A DNA stretch of 38,757 bases from Clostridia bacterium (GCA_022768695.1 JALEPO010000164.1:1-38757), one strand, 5' to 3'; shown: positions 12,111 through 22,132, counted from the first letter of the stretch. The notes: generated by a model not told the origin, from the letters alone. A program made the numbers and translations.

Positions 12111-12229
12111 TTCAAAATAAAGATTATCTTATTGCTGCCTGTGTTGCAATGCAGCAAAACTGTACCTTACCGCGTTGAATGACTAAATTTAATGTTATTG
12201 TCGAAAAATATGAAAATATTGCTTTGTCC

Positions 12230-12258
12230 TTGAAAAGTGCGGCATTATATGATATTAT
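12230..12258 (+). promoter_or_regulatory. SigA-type promoter for the GH35 leader RNA
   Basis: TTGAAA (12230-12235) - 17 bp - TATTAT (12253-12258). Confidence 0.7.
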
Positions 12259-12264
12259 AACTAA

Positions 12265-12460
12265 AAGTAAGCGGCTAAAATTCTAAAAGAACATATCAAG
12301 TGATGGTATGATTTGTGGCACAGAGCTAAGTATTGAACATTTGTAAGACCTTGAAGTGATGCATATAACATTGGGGTTGGCTTGCTTTACGGCGGGAACG
12401 CAATCTGCCGCTGAAATACGGGGGCATTGCGTCCTATTGAAAATAATATCAGGAGATATT
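12265..12460 (+). ncRNA. Candidate structured leader RNA / ncRNA upstream of GH35 gene (pseudoknot-capable)
   Basis: about 200 nt from predicted start to ATG; CGGCGG(12390-12395)/CUGCCG(12405-12410) stem, loop ACGCAAU(12398-12404) complementary to AUUGCGU(12426-12432); AAUAUC-agga-GAUAUU hairpin placing the RBS core in its loop (12445-12460). Confidence 0.5.
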
Positions 12461-12465
12461 TGATT

Positions 12466-14544
12466 ATGGATTATGTATTTAACGAAATTGAAAAATATGA
12501 AATTATATCGGGACATCTGAATTTGGGCGGCAAAAATCCGGCTGATGAGGAAATTACGCTAAACAGCAAATATCTTATAAGAAACGGTAAGCCGTGGATG
12601 CCTGTAATGGCTGAATTCCATTTTTCACGAGTTAATCGTGATGATTGGCGGCGGGAGCTTTTAAAAATGAAGGCAGGCGGTATAACTGTTGTTTCTACAT
12701 ACCTGTTTTGGATATATCATGAAGAAATCGAGGGTGAATTTGATTTTTTCGGCAATCAGGATATTCGTGCCTTTCTTGAGATATGCCGCGAAACAGGTCT
12801 TGAAGCGGTTATACGGATAGGGCCGTGGGCGCATGGAGAATGCCGTAACGGTGGTTTTCCCGACTGGCTTCTGAAAAAGGGAATTGTACTTCGTGAAAAT
12901 AATGAAGAATATATGAAATATGTTCGCATTTGGTATGCGAAAATTGCCGAGCAGGTTAAAGGATTGTTTTATAAGGATGGAGGCCCGATTATAGCTGTTC
13001 AGCTTGAAAATGAGCTTGTAGATGGCGCGGAGCATCTGGCAGAGCTGAAAAAGCTTGCGATTGAGCTTGGTATGGTTGCACCGCTGTACACAGTAACCGG
13101 CTGGAACAGCTCAAGAGGGGCAAAAATTCCTGTGGATGAGGTGCTGCCGGTATTTGGCGGTTACAGTGAAGCGCCGTGGGAAGACCATACAAATCCGCTT
13201 GCACCGTCACCGCATTTCTTTTTTAATACTATGCGCAATGATTCGGCAATAGGAACCGACCTTATCGATCAGACTGTAAATGATGAATGGCAGCTGCCGT
13301 ATGAAAGGTATCCCTTTGCCACCTGTGAGTTGGGCGGCGGAATACAGGTTACGCATCATCGCCGACCGAAAATTTCACCTATGGAACCGTATGCGGTATC
13401 TATGATTAAAATTTGTGACGGCAACAATCTACCGGGATATTATATGTATCACGGCGGAACAAATAAGATTGGCAGACTTTCTACGCTTAATGAAAGCAAA
13501 GATACGGGCTATCCTAATGATTATCCTATTTTGTCATATGATTTTCAGGCGCCGATAGGTGAATACGGAATTGTCAGACGTCAGCACGGATTGTTGAATA
13601 TGCTTCATTTGTTTGTTCATGATTTTGGCAGTATTATTGCGCCTATGAATACCGCGCTGGGTGACTGCGTTGACAGGTTTGATACTGAACATTTAAGATA
13701 CGCTATGCGGACGGACGGGGAGAGCGGATTTGTGTTTGTAAACCATTTTCAGCGAATTACAAAGCTCTCGGATGTGTCAGATGTAAGGTTTAAGGTTGAT
13801 GATAAGCTGACCTTCCCGGAAAAGGGGATTACGGTTTCGGGAGAAATCTGTTTCTTTATGCCGTTTAGAATGGCGCTTGGCAATGAGGTGCTTGAATATG
13901 CGGCAGCACAGCCGGTTTGTCATGACAATAATACATATTTTTTTGCTGAAATACCGGGTGTAGATGCAGAATATAAAATAGATGGTGAAATTATAACCAG
14001 CCATGATTTTGTGAAGAATAATGTAAGAATTATAACACTTCCGTTTGAACAGGCGGAAAAGCTGCGCAGACTTGACGGTGAATTGTATATAGGAAACGGC
14101 TGTAATCTGTATATAGAGGACGGCAAAATCAAATCAGTAGAGCCGGGAAGCTATTCGTATAAGAAATGGAACGGCACATCTTTTGATGAATATTCACACG
14201 AGGTTGAATTTAAAGAACCTGAGGTTGAATTTATAAAGGTTGAAAAGCCGGATTTTGAACCTGAATATCTTTACGAATTGAATATTTGCGGTGAACGCAG
14301 GCTTGAATGGTACAAGCTGAAGGCAAAGGGCAGCGAAGGATTTCTTAAGCTTTCCTATATCGGTGATGCCGCGCAGCTTTATGCTGACGGTAAGCTTGTT
14401 GCAGATGATTATTTTTACGGCGATGACTGGATAGTTCCCGCAAAGCTGCTTGACGGAAAGGAAGTTTATTTCGGATATTCACAGCTTCGTGATGACTGCT
14501 ATCTTGAATGTGATATAGAAAAAAAGATTGGAACGATTAAATGA
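12466..14544 (+). CDS. Intracellular glycoside hydrolase family 35 (beta-galactosidase-like); ATG at 12466 preferred
   Basis: GKPWMPVMAEFHFSRVNRDDWRRELLKMKAGGITVVSTYLFWIYHE, IRIGPWAHGECRNGGFPDWL, GGPIIAVQLENEL; no signal peptide. Confidence 0.9.
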   Translation: MDYVFNEIEKYEIISGHLNLGGKNPADEEITLNSKYLIRNGKPWMPVMAEFHFSRVNRDDWRRELLKMKAGGITVVSTYLFWIYHEEIEGEFDFFGNQDIRAFLEICRETGLEAVIRIGPWAHGECRNGGFPDWLLKKGIVLRENNEEYMKYVRIWYAKIAEQVKGLFYKDGGPIIAVQLENELVDGAEHLAELKKLAIELGMVAPLYTVTGWNSSRGAKIPVDEVLPVFGGYSEAPWEDHTNPLAPSPHFFFNTMRNDSAIGTDLIDQTVNDEWQLPYERYPFATCELGGGIQVTHHRRPKISPMEPYAVSMIKICDGNNLPGYYMYHGGTNKIGRLSTLNESKDTGYPNDYPILSYDFQAPIGEYGIVRRQHGLLNMLHLFVHDFGSIIAPMNTALGDCVDRFDTEHLRYAMRTDGESGFVFVNHFQRITKLSDVSDVRFKVDDKLTFPEKGITVSGEICFFMPFRMALGNEVLEYAAAQPVCHDNNTYFFAEIPGVDAEYKIDGEIITSHDFVKNNVRIITLPFEQAEKLRRLDGELYIGNGCNLYIEDGKIKSVEPGSYSYKKWNGTSFDEYSHEVEFKEPEVEFIKVEKPDFEPEYLYELNICGERRLEWYKLKAKGSEGFLKLSYIGDAAQLYADGKLVADDYFYGDDWIVPAKLLDGKEVYFGYSQLRDDCYLECDIEKKIGTIK

Positions 14545-17096
14545 GAAGATTAGTAATTGGAATACTTGCACACGTTGACTCCGGTAAAACCACTCTCTCT
14601 GAGGGAATGCTTTATCGTGCCGGAGAAATACGAAAGCTTGGAAGAGTTGATCACGGAAACGCCTTTTTGGACAATAATCAGATTGAGCGTGACAGGGGTA
14701 TTACTATTTTTTCAAAGCAGGCGGTGCTGCCGCTGAATGGCACAGAGATTACCTTGCTTGACACTCCGGGACATATTGATTTTTCAACTGAAATGGAGCG
14801 CACTCTACAGGTGCTTGACTATGCAATTTTAGTTATAAGCGGTACTGACGGGGTGCAGAATCATACGGAAACACTGTGGAGATTGCTTATAAGATATAAT
14901 ATACCTACGTTTATATTTATTAATAAAATGGATATTTCCGAATATGAAAAAGATGAGATCATAATGGAGCTTAGGGAAAGACTTGATGACGGGTGTATAA
15001 ATTTTGACGATATTTCCTCTGAAATCTTCAGAGAATCGCTTGCTATGTGCGATGAAGAGCTGATGAATATTTTTGTTGACGGTGAAGATTTTAGCAATGG
15101 TAATATCGGCAAAGCTGTGGCAGAAAGAAAAATCTTTCCGTGTTATTTCGGATCTGCGCTTAAGCTTGAGGGAGTAGATGAATTTCTGGAGGCTTTGGAA
15201 AAATACACCGTTGATATAAAGTATGGTGATGAGTTTGGCGCAAAGATATTTAAAATATCTGAGGATGAGCAGGGTAAGCGTCTTACTCATATGAAGATTA
15301 CAGGTGGAAGTCTGAAAATAAAGACGCTGCTTACAGACAGTAAGGGTGAAGATTGGGCGGAAAAGGTAAATCAGATACGCATATATTCTGGAGTAAAGTA
15401 TAACTCGGTAAATGAGGCGTTTCCGGGAACTGTTTGCGCCGTTACCGGACTTACCCGTACATATCCGGGCGAAGGTATTGGCGCGGAGGCTGATTCGCAG
15501 CTTCCTGTCCTTGAACCGGTGCTTACTTATCGTGTTGAGCTGCCTCAGGGGATAGATGTGCATGAAGCATTGGTACGTTTAAGACGCTTAGAGCAGGAGG
15601 ATCCCGAGCTTCATATATTATGGAATGAACAGCTTCAAGAAATCCATATGCAGCTAATGGGTGAGGTGCAGCTTGATATTTTGAAACGTATAATTTCAGA
15701 ACGCTTTGATATGGATATTGAGTTCAGCCGCGGCAGTATTGCATATAAGGAAACCATTGCAGAGCCGGTTGAAGGAGTGGGACATTACGAGCCGCTCCGG
15801 CATTATGCTGAGGTTCATCTGTTGCTTGAACCGGGTGAAAGGGGCAGCGGATTGCAGTTTGCTGTAAAATGCAGCGAAGATGTTCTTGATCGTAACTGGC
15901 AGCGGCTTATTTTGACTCATCTTGAGGAGAAAAAACATATAGGTGTTCTGACCGGCTCGCCGATTACAGACATGAAAATAACTTTGATAGCCGGCAGAGC
16001 GCATCAAAAGCATACCGAGGGCGGTGATTTCAGACAGGCGACCTATCGCGCTGTGCGGCATGGACTAAAATCGACGGAAAGTATTTTGCTTGAACCGTGG
16101 TATGATTTTAGGCTGGAGGTTCCTACTGAATCGATAGGACGTGCAATTACTGATATTCAGCAGATGGGAGGAAGCTTTTCACAGCCGGAAAATCGAGGAG
16201 ATATGTCGGTTATAAAAGGAAGCGCACCTGTTGCAAAAATGCGTGATTATCAGGTTACGGAATATACCCGAGGACGAGGACGACTTTCGTGCGTGGTAAA
16301 GGGCTATGAGCCTTGTCATAATGCTGACGAGGTTATTGAAGCAATTGGATATGACAGTGACAGTGATACCGAAAATACAGCGGATTCTGTTTTCTGCTCG
16401 CATGGTGCGGGATATACTGTGAAGTGGGATAAGGTTACGGAGCATATGCATCTTGAAAGCGCATGGCAGCCGGAAACGGAAGAGGATGAAGAACCTAAAA
16501 TTATTGCCCGGCAGGTGAAGGAATATCTGGACAGCATTGCCGAGGATAAAGAATTGGTGAGAATTTTTGAAAATACCTACGGAAAAATAGACCGTAAACC
16601 GCATACGGCACTGGAAACTAAAAAGTCGGCACCGAAGAAATATCCCAAGGCAAAACCGCTCCCGCAGGGGCCTGAGTATCTGCTTGTGGACGGATATAAT
16701 ATTATATTTGCATGGGACGAGCTTAAGACTATTGCTGATAGGGATCTTGAAGCGGCGCGCGGCAGACTTATCGATATACTTTGTAATTATCGGGGCTTTA
16801 GGAATTGTGAGCTGATTCTTGTATTTGACGCATACAAAGTAAAAGGAAATGTGCGTGAGGTTGAAAATATCCATAATATAAGTGTTGTTTATACAAAGGA
16901 AGCAGAAACCGCTGATATGTATATAGAAAAGGTAACGCGTGAGCTGGGTAAGAAGCACCGTGTAAGAGTAGCGACCTCGGACAGCCTTGAGCAGATTATA
17001 ATTCTTGGCAGCGGAGCATACAGAATGTCCGCATCTGAATTATATGCGGATATAAAACGTGTTGAAAAAGAAATAAAGGAATATATGAAATCATAG
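14541..17096 (+). CDS. Tet(M)/EF-G-like ribosomal GTPase fused to C-terminal YacP/Rae1-like NYN (PIN-like) nuclease domain
   Basis: GILAHVDSGKTTLSEGMLYRAGEI, LLDTPGHIDFSTEMERTL, FINKMD; C-term EYLLVDGYNIIFAWDELKTIADRDLEAARGRLIDILCNY..LVFDAYKVKGN..VYTKEAETADMYIEKVT..RVATSDSLEQIIILGSGAYRMSASEL. Confidence 0.93.
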   Translation: MRRLVIGILAHVDSGKTTLSEGMLYRAGEIRKLGRVDHGNAFLDNNQIERDRGITIFSKQAVLPLNGTEITLLDTPGHIDFSTEMERTLQVLDYAILVISGTDGVQNHTETLWRLLIRYNIPTFIFINKMDISEYEKDEIIMELRERLDDGCINFDDISSEIFRESLAMCDEELMNIFVDGEDFSNGNIGKAVAERKIFPCYFGSALKLEGVDEFLEALEKYTVDIKYGDEFGAKIFKISEDEQGKRLTHMKITGGSLKIKTLLTDSKGEDWAEKVNQIRIYSGVKYNSVNEAFPGTVCAVTGLTRTYPGEGIGAEADSQLPVLEPVLTYRVELPQGIDVHEALVRLRRLEQEDPELHILWNEQLQEIHMQLMGEVQLDILKRIISERFDMDIEFSRGSIAYKETIAEPVEGVGHYEPLRHYAEVHLLLEPGERGSGLQFAVKCSEDVLDRNWQRLILTHLEEKKHIGVLTGSPITDMKITLIAGRAHQKHTEGGDFRQATYRAVRHGLKSTESILLEPWYDFRLEVPTESIGRAITDIQQMGGSFSQPENRGDMSVIKGSAPVAKMRDYQVTEYTRGRGRLSCVVKGYEPCHNADEVIEAIGYDSDSDTENTADSVFCSHGAGYTVKWDKVTEHMHLESAWQPETEEDEEPKIIARQVKEYLDSIAEDKELVRIFENTYGKIDRKPHTALETKKSAPKKYPKAKPLPQGPEYLLVDGYNIIFAWDELKTIADRDLEAARGRLIDILCNYRGFRNCELILVFDAYKVKGNVREVENIHNISVVYTKEAETADMYIEKVTRELGKKHRVRVATSDSLEQIIILGSGAYRMSASELYADIKRVEKEIKEYMKS

Positions 17097-17131
17097 CGCA
17101 AGCTAAAGTGCGCTCAGAATAAAATCACATC

Positions 17132-17167
17132 AAAAATGGTTGGTTCATTGTTGAACCAACCATTTTT
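17132..17167. terminator. Bidirectional intrinsic terminator
   Basis: aaaaatggttggttca ttg ttgaaccaaccatttttt between convergent genes. Confidence 0.93.
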
Positions 17168-17169
17168 TA

Positions 17170-17652
17170 TTAAACCAATCTTATTGTTTTAATAACCTGA
17201 TCCTCTATAGGCTTATCCTGGAAGCCGGTAGGGGTTTCGGCGATTTCGTCAACGACGTCCATACCGTCTGTAACCATGCCGAAGGCTGCATACTGACCGT
17301 CAAGATGGGGAGCGTCCTCGTGCATGATAAAGAACTGGCTTGAAGCACTGTTCGGAAACATTGTTCTTGCCATTGAAAGCACACCTCTTGTATGCTTTAA
17401 GCTGTTAGGCACGCCGTTTCCGTCAAATTCGCCCTTGATTGATTTTGCATCCTTATGATTTCCGTCTGTATCAAAGCCGCCGCCTTGAATCATAAATCCC
17501 GGAATAACACGATGGAAGATTAATCCGTCAAAAAAGTTATCTTCGATTAAGCCTACAAAATTATCAACTGTAATAGGAGCTGTTTCGGGATAAAGCTCCG
17601 CTTTGATAATTCCGCCGTTTTCCATTTCTATTTCGATATTGATGTTTGCCAT
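17170..17652 (-). CDS. Peptidyl-prolyl cis-trans isomerase, cyclophilin type (cytosolic)
   Basis: TVDNFVGLIEDNFFDGLIFHRVIPGFMIQGGGFDTDGN...ASSQFFIMHEDAPHLDGQYAAFGMVTDGMDVVDEIA. Confidence 0.96.
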   Translation of the reverse strand: MANINIEIEMENGGIIKAELYPETAPITVDNFVGLIEDNFFDGLIFHRVIPGFMIQGGGFDTDGNHKDAKSIKGEFDGNGVPNSLKHTRGVLSMARTMFPNSASSQFFIMHEDAPHLDGQYAAFGMVTDGMDVVDEIAETPTGFQDKPIEDQVIKTIRLV

Positions 17653-17673
17653 TTTTATCCTCCTGTAATCAGC

Positions 17674-18723
17674 TTAAATTCCACCGGTAATGCTTATGCC
17701 GGAGGTGCTGCTTTTATTTGAACTGTTAGATGAACCCGAGGCTCCGTTAGTGTCAAACGATCCCATGCCTGATGAACTGCTGTCGCTGCTGCCTGTGCCT
17801 GACATTCCTGAAGCGTCCAAATCAATCGGCGCGGAGTTGTTTGAACTTCCTGAGCCGCGTGAGCTTGAACTACCTGAACTGGAGCTTGAACTGCCTGAAC
17901 TTGAGCTTGAGGCTCCTGAACGTGAGCTTGAGCTGCCTGAACTTGAGCTTGAACTGCCTGAACTTGAACTGTCAGAGTCGTTCTCTGAACCGAACAAACT
18001 ATTTATAACATCCTCATCGGATAAATCATCTTCGTCAAGCTCTGCGTTATTCTTACTGTTGTTTTTACCGTTTGTTTTATTTGAGGCGGATGAGCCTGAA
18101 CCAATTGTAATAGATTCAATAACAATGGGTTTAACAGGTACATCATCCATACCTGCCGATGAAACTGAGCCCGTTCTTGAAGATGCAATTTCATCAACAA
18201 CGTCCATACCATCGGTTACTATACCAAAAGCTGCATATTGACCGTCAAGGTATGTCGCGTCCTGCTGAACGATGAAGAACTGACTTGAAGCACTGTCAAA
18301 CTGCTGCGCTCTTGCCATTGAAATCACACCACGCGTATGCGAAAGCGTATTTTCAAAGTTATTTGCAGCAAATTCGCCCTCTATGGTTGAAGCTTTTTGC
18401 TCTTTAAGATTTTCGTCATATCCGCCGCCCTGAATCATAAAATCCTCAATAACACGGTGGAAAATAGTTCCGTCATAGAAACCATCCTCCGCAAGCTCTA
18501 CAAAGTTATCAACCGTTTTTGGCGCAAGCTCCGGATAAAGCTCCAGCTCAATTTCATCGCCTGATTCCAAAGTTATTGTTGCCTCTATTGAATTTTCTGC
18601 CAGTATGGGGTCAATAGTGGGAATAGGGGTGGGTGTAGGCTGTGCCTTTTCATTTCCTCCCTTGCAGGATGTGAGCATCATGGCGATTGATAAAATAACT
18701 GTTAAAAAACTAAATTTTTTCAT
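17674..18723 (-). CDS. Cyclophilin-type PPIase lipoprotein with Ser/Gly-rich low-complexity C-terminal tail
   Basis: lipobox MLTSCKGG; cyclophilin core FVELAEDGFYDGTIFHRVIEDFMIQGGG..SSQFFIVQQDATYLDGQYAAFG; tail SSSGSSSSSSGSSSSRSGASSSSSGSSSS. Confidence 0.93.
   Translation of the reverse strand: MKKFSFLTVILSIAMMLTSCKGGNEKAQPTPTPIPTIDPILAENSIEATITLESGDEIELELYPELAPKTVDNFVELAEDGFYDGTIFHRVIEDFMIQGGGYDENLKEQKASTIEGEFAANNFENTLSHTRGVISMARAQQFDSASSQFFIVQQDATYLDGQYAAFGIVTDGMDVVDEIASSRTGSVSSAGMDDVPVKPIVIESITIGSGSSASNKTNGKNNSKNNAELDEDDLSDEDVINSLFGSENDSDSSSSGSSSSSSGSSSSRSGASSSSSGSSSSSSGSSSSRGSGSSNNSAPIDLDASGMSGTGSSDSSSSGMGSFDTNGASGSSNSSNKSSTSGISITGGI
17840..17970 (-). repeat. Degenerate short tandem repeats encoding the Ser/Gly tail
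   Basis: recurrent + strand motif (ctgaacttgagcttgaactgc and variants). Confidence 0.8.
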
Positions 18724-18725
18724 TA

Positions 18726-21236
18726 TTACTCATTATCTCCTTCAATTTCTTCTGTTTGAATATCTTCGGAAATGTCGTCATCTTCATGCTCTGTAAGAGC
18801 AACGCTGACAACTTTCACGTCATCATCAAGACGCATCAAGCGCACACCCTGAGTATTTCTGCTGTATGTGCTGATTTCGTCAATATGCATACGAATTACA
18901 ACACCTTCCGAAGTAATCATCATAATATCCTGATCGTCTGTTACTGTTTTCATGCCGGCAATTTTACCGGTCTTATCGGTAACCTTGTATGTGAGAATAC
19001 CAAGACCGCCTCTGTTTTGACCGCGGTACTCATCCAACTCTGTTTTCTTGCCGTAGCCGTTTTCTGTAATAACGAGCAGTTTAGAATCGGGAGCAGTTGT
19101 GCTTGCGCCTACAACATAGTCTGAATCCTTTAGTCTGATACCCATTACGCCGCGGGTTGTACGACCTGTTGCGCGCACATCTGTTTCTTTAAAGCGGATA
19201 GCAAGACCGTTGTGCGTAACAAGAATAAGATTTTGAGTATTATCCGTCAGCTCTACATGGATAAGCTCATCGCCGTCTGCAAGCTCAATGGCTCTTAAAC
19301 CGCCGTTTCTGATACGGGAGTAATCCATAAGATCTGTTTTCTTAACAATACCGTTTTTGGTTACAAAGGTCATATATTTGCCTGATTCAAATTCCTTTAC
19401 AGGTACAATTGCGGTTATTTTTTCGTCAGCCTCAAGCGGAAGCATATTTACTATAGCCGTGCCCTTTGCTTGTCTGCCGGATTCGGGAATCTGATATCCT
19501 TTTAGCTTATAGACAATACCGCGCGTAGTAAAGAACAGGATATTATTATGAGTAGATGTAGTAAACATATGCTTAACAACGTCCTCTTCGCGCGTTGTAA
19601 GACCGGAAATTCCGCGGCCGCCGCGATGCTGTGAACGGTAAGTATCAACCGGCATACGTTTTGTATAGCCGTTGTGAGTCATTGTTATTATAACATCTTC
19701 TTCATCAATCAAATCCTCCATGTCAATCTCGTCGAACGACATAGTAATTTCAGTTCTTCTGCTGTCGCCGTATTTATTTTTCAGTTCAGTAAGATCTTCT
19801 TTAACTATTTCCAATACACGCGACTCGTTGGCAAGAATATCTTCATATTCGGCTATCTTTGCGATAACCTCCTGATATTCGTTTTCTATTTTGTCGCGTT
19901 CCATGCCGGATAAGCGGCCTAACTGCATTTTAACTATTGCGTCAGCCTGAATATCATCAAGACCGAAGCGTTCGCATAGCTTTTCCTTTGCGTCGGGAAT
20001 ACCGCTTGATGCGCGGATTATGTGGACAACCTCGTCAACATTGTCAATAACGAGCTTGTAGCCTTCAAGAATATGAGCGCGTTCCTGAGCTTTTTTTAAG
20101 TCAAATACAGTTCTGCGGCGGATTACATCCTCCTGATGAGCGATATAATAATTAATCATTTCACGCAGATTCAGTATTTTTGGTTCCTTATCAACAAGAG
20201 CCAGAAGAATTATTCCAAAGGTATCCTGCATTTGTGTAAACTTATACAAATTATTCAGAACGACATTCGGATTTGCGTCACGCTTTAATTCGATTATCAA
20301 ATGAATATTTTCATCGGACTCATCGCGGGTTGAGGATATTCCGTCAATCTTACCGTCACGGACAAGCTCGTTAATGTGCTTTTCAAGCTTTGCCTTATTT
20401 ACCTGATAAGGAAGCTCGGAAACAACAATTCGCATTTTTCCGCTGTCAGTTTCCTCAATTTCAGCCTTGGCGCGGAGAGTTATTCTGCCGCGGCCTGTGG
20501 TATAAGCGTGGCGTATTCCACTCTTACCCATTATAACTCCGCCGGTAGGAAAATCAGGACCTTGTATATGAGTCATCAGCTCCTCAATGGTAATCATAGG
20601 ATCATCAATGACTGCAATAATTCCGTCAATAACCTCGCACAGATTATGCGGCGGTATATTTGTTGCCATACCTACAGCGATACCCGCTGAACCGTTTACC
20701 AGCAGATTTGGGAAACGGGAAGGCAATACGTCCGGCTCACGAAGCTTGTCATCGTAGTTTGGAACAAAATCGACGGCTTCTTTTTCGATATCTGTAAGCA
20801 TATGTGCCGAAATTTTTGACATTTTTGCTTCTGTATAACGATATGCGGCGGCAGGGTCACCGTCTATGGAACCAAAGTTACCCTTACCCTGCACAAGAGG
20901 ATAACGAAGTGAAAAATCCTGCGCAAGACGAACCATTGCGTCATAAACAGATGAGTCACCATGCGGGTGATATTTACCGAGAACGTCACCGACTGTTGCC
21001 GCTGATTTTTTAAAGTCATTTTCATAAAGCAGATTAGCCTCGTACATATCGTACAGAATACGTCTGTGAACGGGCTTAAGACCATCACGAACATCCGGCA
21101 GCGCACGGCTGACGATGACACTCATGGCATAATCAATATATGATTTTTTCATTTCGCTGTTTAAGTCCACATTGACTATTTTTTGGTTTTCAATAACGGA
21201 CATATCCAGCTCTTTTTCCTTAGCTTTCTTAGCCAT
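18726..21236 (-). CDS. gyrA: DNA gyrase subunit A
   Basis: [75 protein letters not shown], GyrA-box-like QHRGGRG. Confidence 0.97.
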   Translation of the reverse strand: MAKKAKEKELDMSVIENQKIVNVDLNSEMKKSYIDYAMSVIVSRALPDVRDGLKPVHRRILYDMYEANLLYENDFKKSAATVGDVLGKYHPHGDSSVYDAMVRLAQDFSLRYPLVQGKGNFGSIDGDPAAAYRYTEAKMSKISAHMLTDIEKEAVDFVPNYDDKLREPDVLPSRFPNLLVNGSAGIAVGMATNIPPHNLCEVIDGIIAVIDDPMITIEELMTHIQGPDFPTGGVIMGKSGIRHAYTTGRGRITLRAKAEIEETDSGKMRIVVSELPYQVNKAKLEKHINELVRDGKIDGISSTRDESDENIHLIIELKRDANPNVVLNNLYKFTQMQDTFGIILLALVDKEPKILNLREMINYYIAHQEDVIRRRTVFDLKKAQERAHILEGYKLVIDNVDEVVHIIRASSGIPDAKEKLCERFGLDDIQADAIVKMQLGRLSGMERDKIENEYQEVIAKIAEYEDILANESRVLEIVKEDLTELKNKYGDSRRTEITMSFDEIDMEDLIDEEDVIITMTHNGYTKRMPVDTYRSQHRGGRGISGLTTREEDVVKHMFTTSTHNNILFFTTRGIVYKLKGYQIPESGRQAKGTAIVNMLPLEADEKITAIVPVKEFESGKYMTFVTKNGIVKKTDLMDYSRIRNGGLRAIELADGDELIHVELTDNTQNLILVTHNGLAIRFKETDVRATGRTTRGVMGIRLKDSDYVVGASTTAPDSKLLVITENGYGKKTELDEYRGQNRGGLGILTYKVTDKTGKIAGMKTVTDDQDIMMITSEGVVIRMHIDEISTYSRNTQGVRLMRLDDDVKVVSVALTEHEDDDISEDIQTEEIEGDNE

Positions 21237-21394
21237 TTGTTCCTCCTATAACATAAATCCGCAGATAAAATTTTTTGATGCAGTAGTCATAAATAAATTA
21301 TATATCATGGGATTAAAATATTTACTTTACAAGTCTTTTTCATCTTATTTATTTTACCATAAAACGGCTGAAAAATCAAGTCTTTAAGCTAAAT

Positions 21395-22132
21395 TCAACG
21401 GCATACAAATACTATTCTTTCGCTGTCCGGACGCGGCGCGTCAAAGGTAAGCTCGTGATATGTATCGATTTTTGAAAAGCCTGCTTTTTTTAGCATATAC
21501 CGCAGTTCTGTTTCGCTGTAGGCTCTTTGAAGATGACGTTCTTCAAAACGCTTATACGATTTGCCCTGTCTGACAAAGAATGTAAGCATCATATCCGAAA
21601 GATTTTTTTCTTTTATGTATCTGTTCTGCCATGCGTAGAAAATATTTTTGTCGGAATGTACAAAGGTGTTGCCGCCTATGATATTTTCAAGCTTGTGTCT
21701 TGTGCTTATGTCAAATATGAAAAGAGCGTCAGGGTCCATAAAGCAGGTTTTCATACGCTTAAAGGCATATTCAAGAAGCTTGGGAGCAATAACATAATTG
21801 ATACCGTCAATCATGCATAAAAATGCTCCCATTGTTCCGTAGAGGTCGAGTCTTTCTATGCTTTGATTCAAGAACAGAATATCGGTTCCCTGAGCTTTTT
21901 CACGCGCGATATTAAGCATATCCTCGGAAATATCAACGCCGGTCATGTCGTAGCCGCGGCGCGCAAGAGGAATTGTAATATTACCCGTACCGCAGGCGAG
22001 GTCGCATACAAGCTTGGGATTTATATCATACATATCAAAAAGATTTTCTATATAATCCGCCCATTTTTCATAATTAATATCACTATGCATAAGCGAATCA
22101 TAAATATATGCAAAATCTGAGTAACTGTTCAT
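21395..22132 (-). CDS. Class I SAM-dependent methyltransferase
   Basis: VCDLACGTGNITIPLARRGYDMTGVDISEDMLNIAREKA. Confidence 0.93.
   Translation of the reverse strand: MNSYSDFAYIYDSLMHSDINYEKWADYIENLFDMYDINPKLVCDLACGTGNITIPLARRGYDMTGVDISEDMLNIAREKAQGTDILFLNQSIERLDLYGTMGAFLCMIDGINYVIAPKLLEYAFKRMKTCFMDPDALFIFDISTRHKLENIIGGNTFVHSDKNIFYAWQNRYIKEKNLSDMMLTFFVRQGKSYKRFEERHLQRAYSETELRYMLKKAGFSKIDTYHELTFDAPRPDSERIVFVCR

Noticed and set aside
14829-15563. 244-aa minus-strand ORF, also 16179..16958 (259 aa, -)
   Set aside because: Antisense shadows inside the strongly supported GTPase-NYN gene; no family motifs.
14541-17096. Tetracycline resistance gene
   Set aside because: Tet(M)-like homology alone does not show resistance; the C-terminal nuclease fusion and housekeeping context argue against it, so it is annotated as a ribosomal GTPase fusion.
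17690-18241. 183-aa plus-strand ORF rich in ELELPELE
   Set aside because: Antisense to the Ser/Gly tail of the cyclophilin lipoprotein; the composition is a mirror of the repeat and there is no independent coding evidence.
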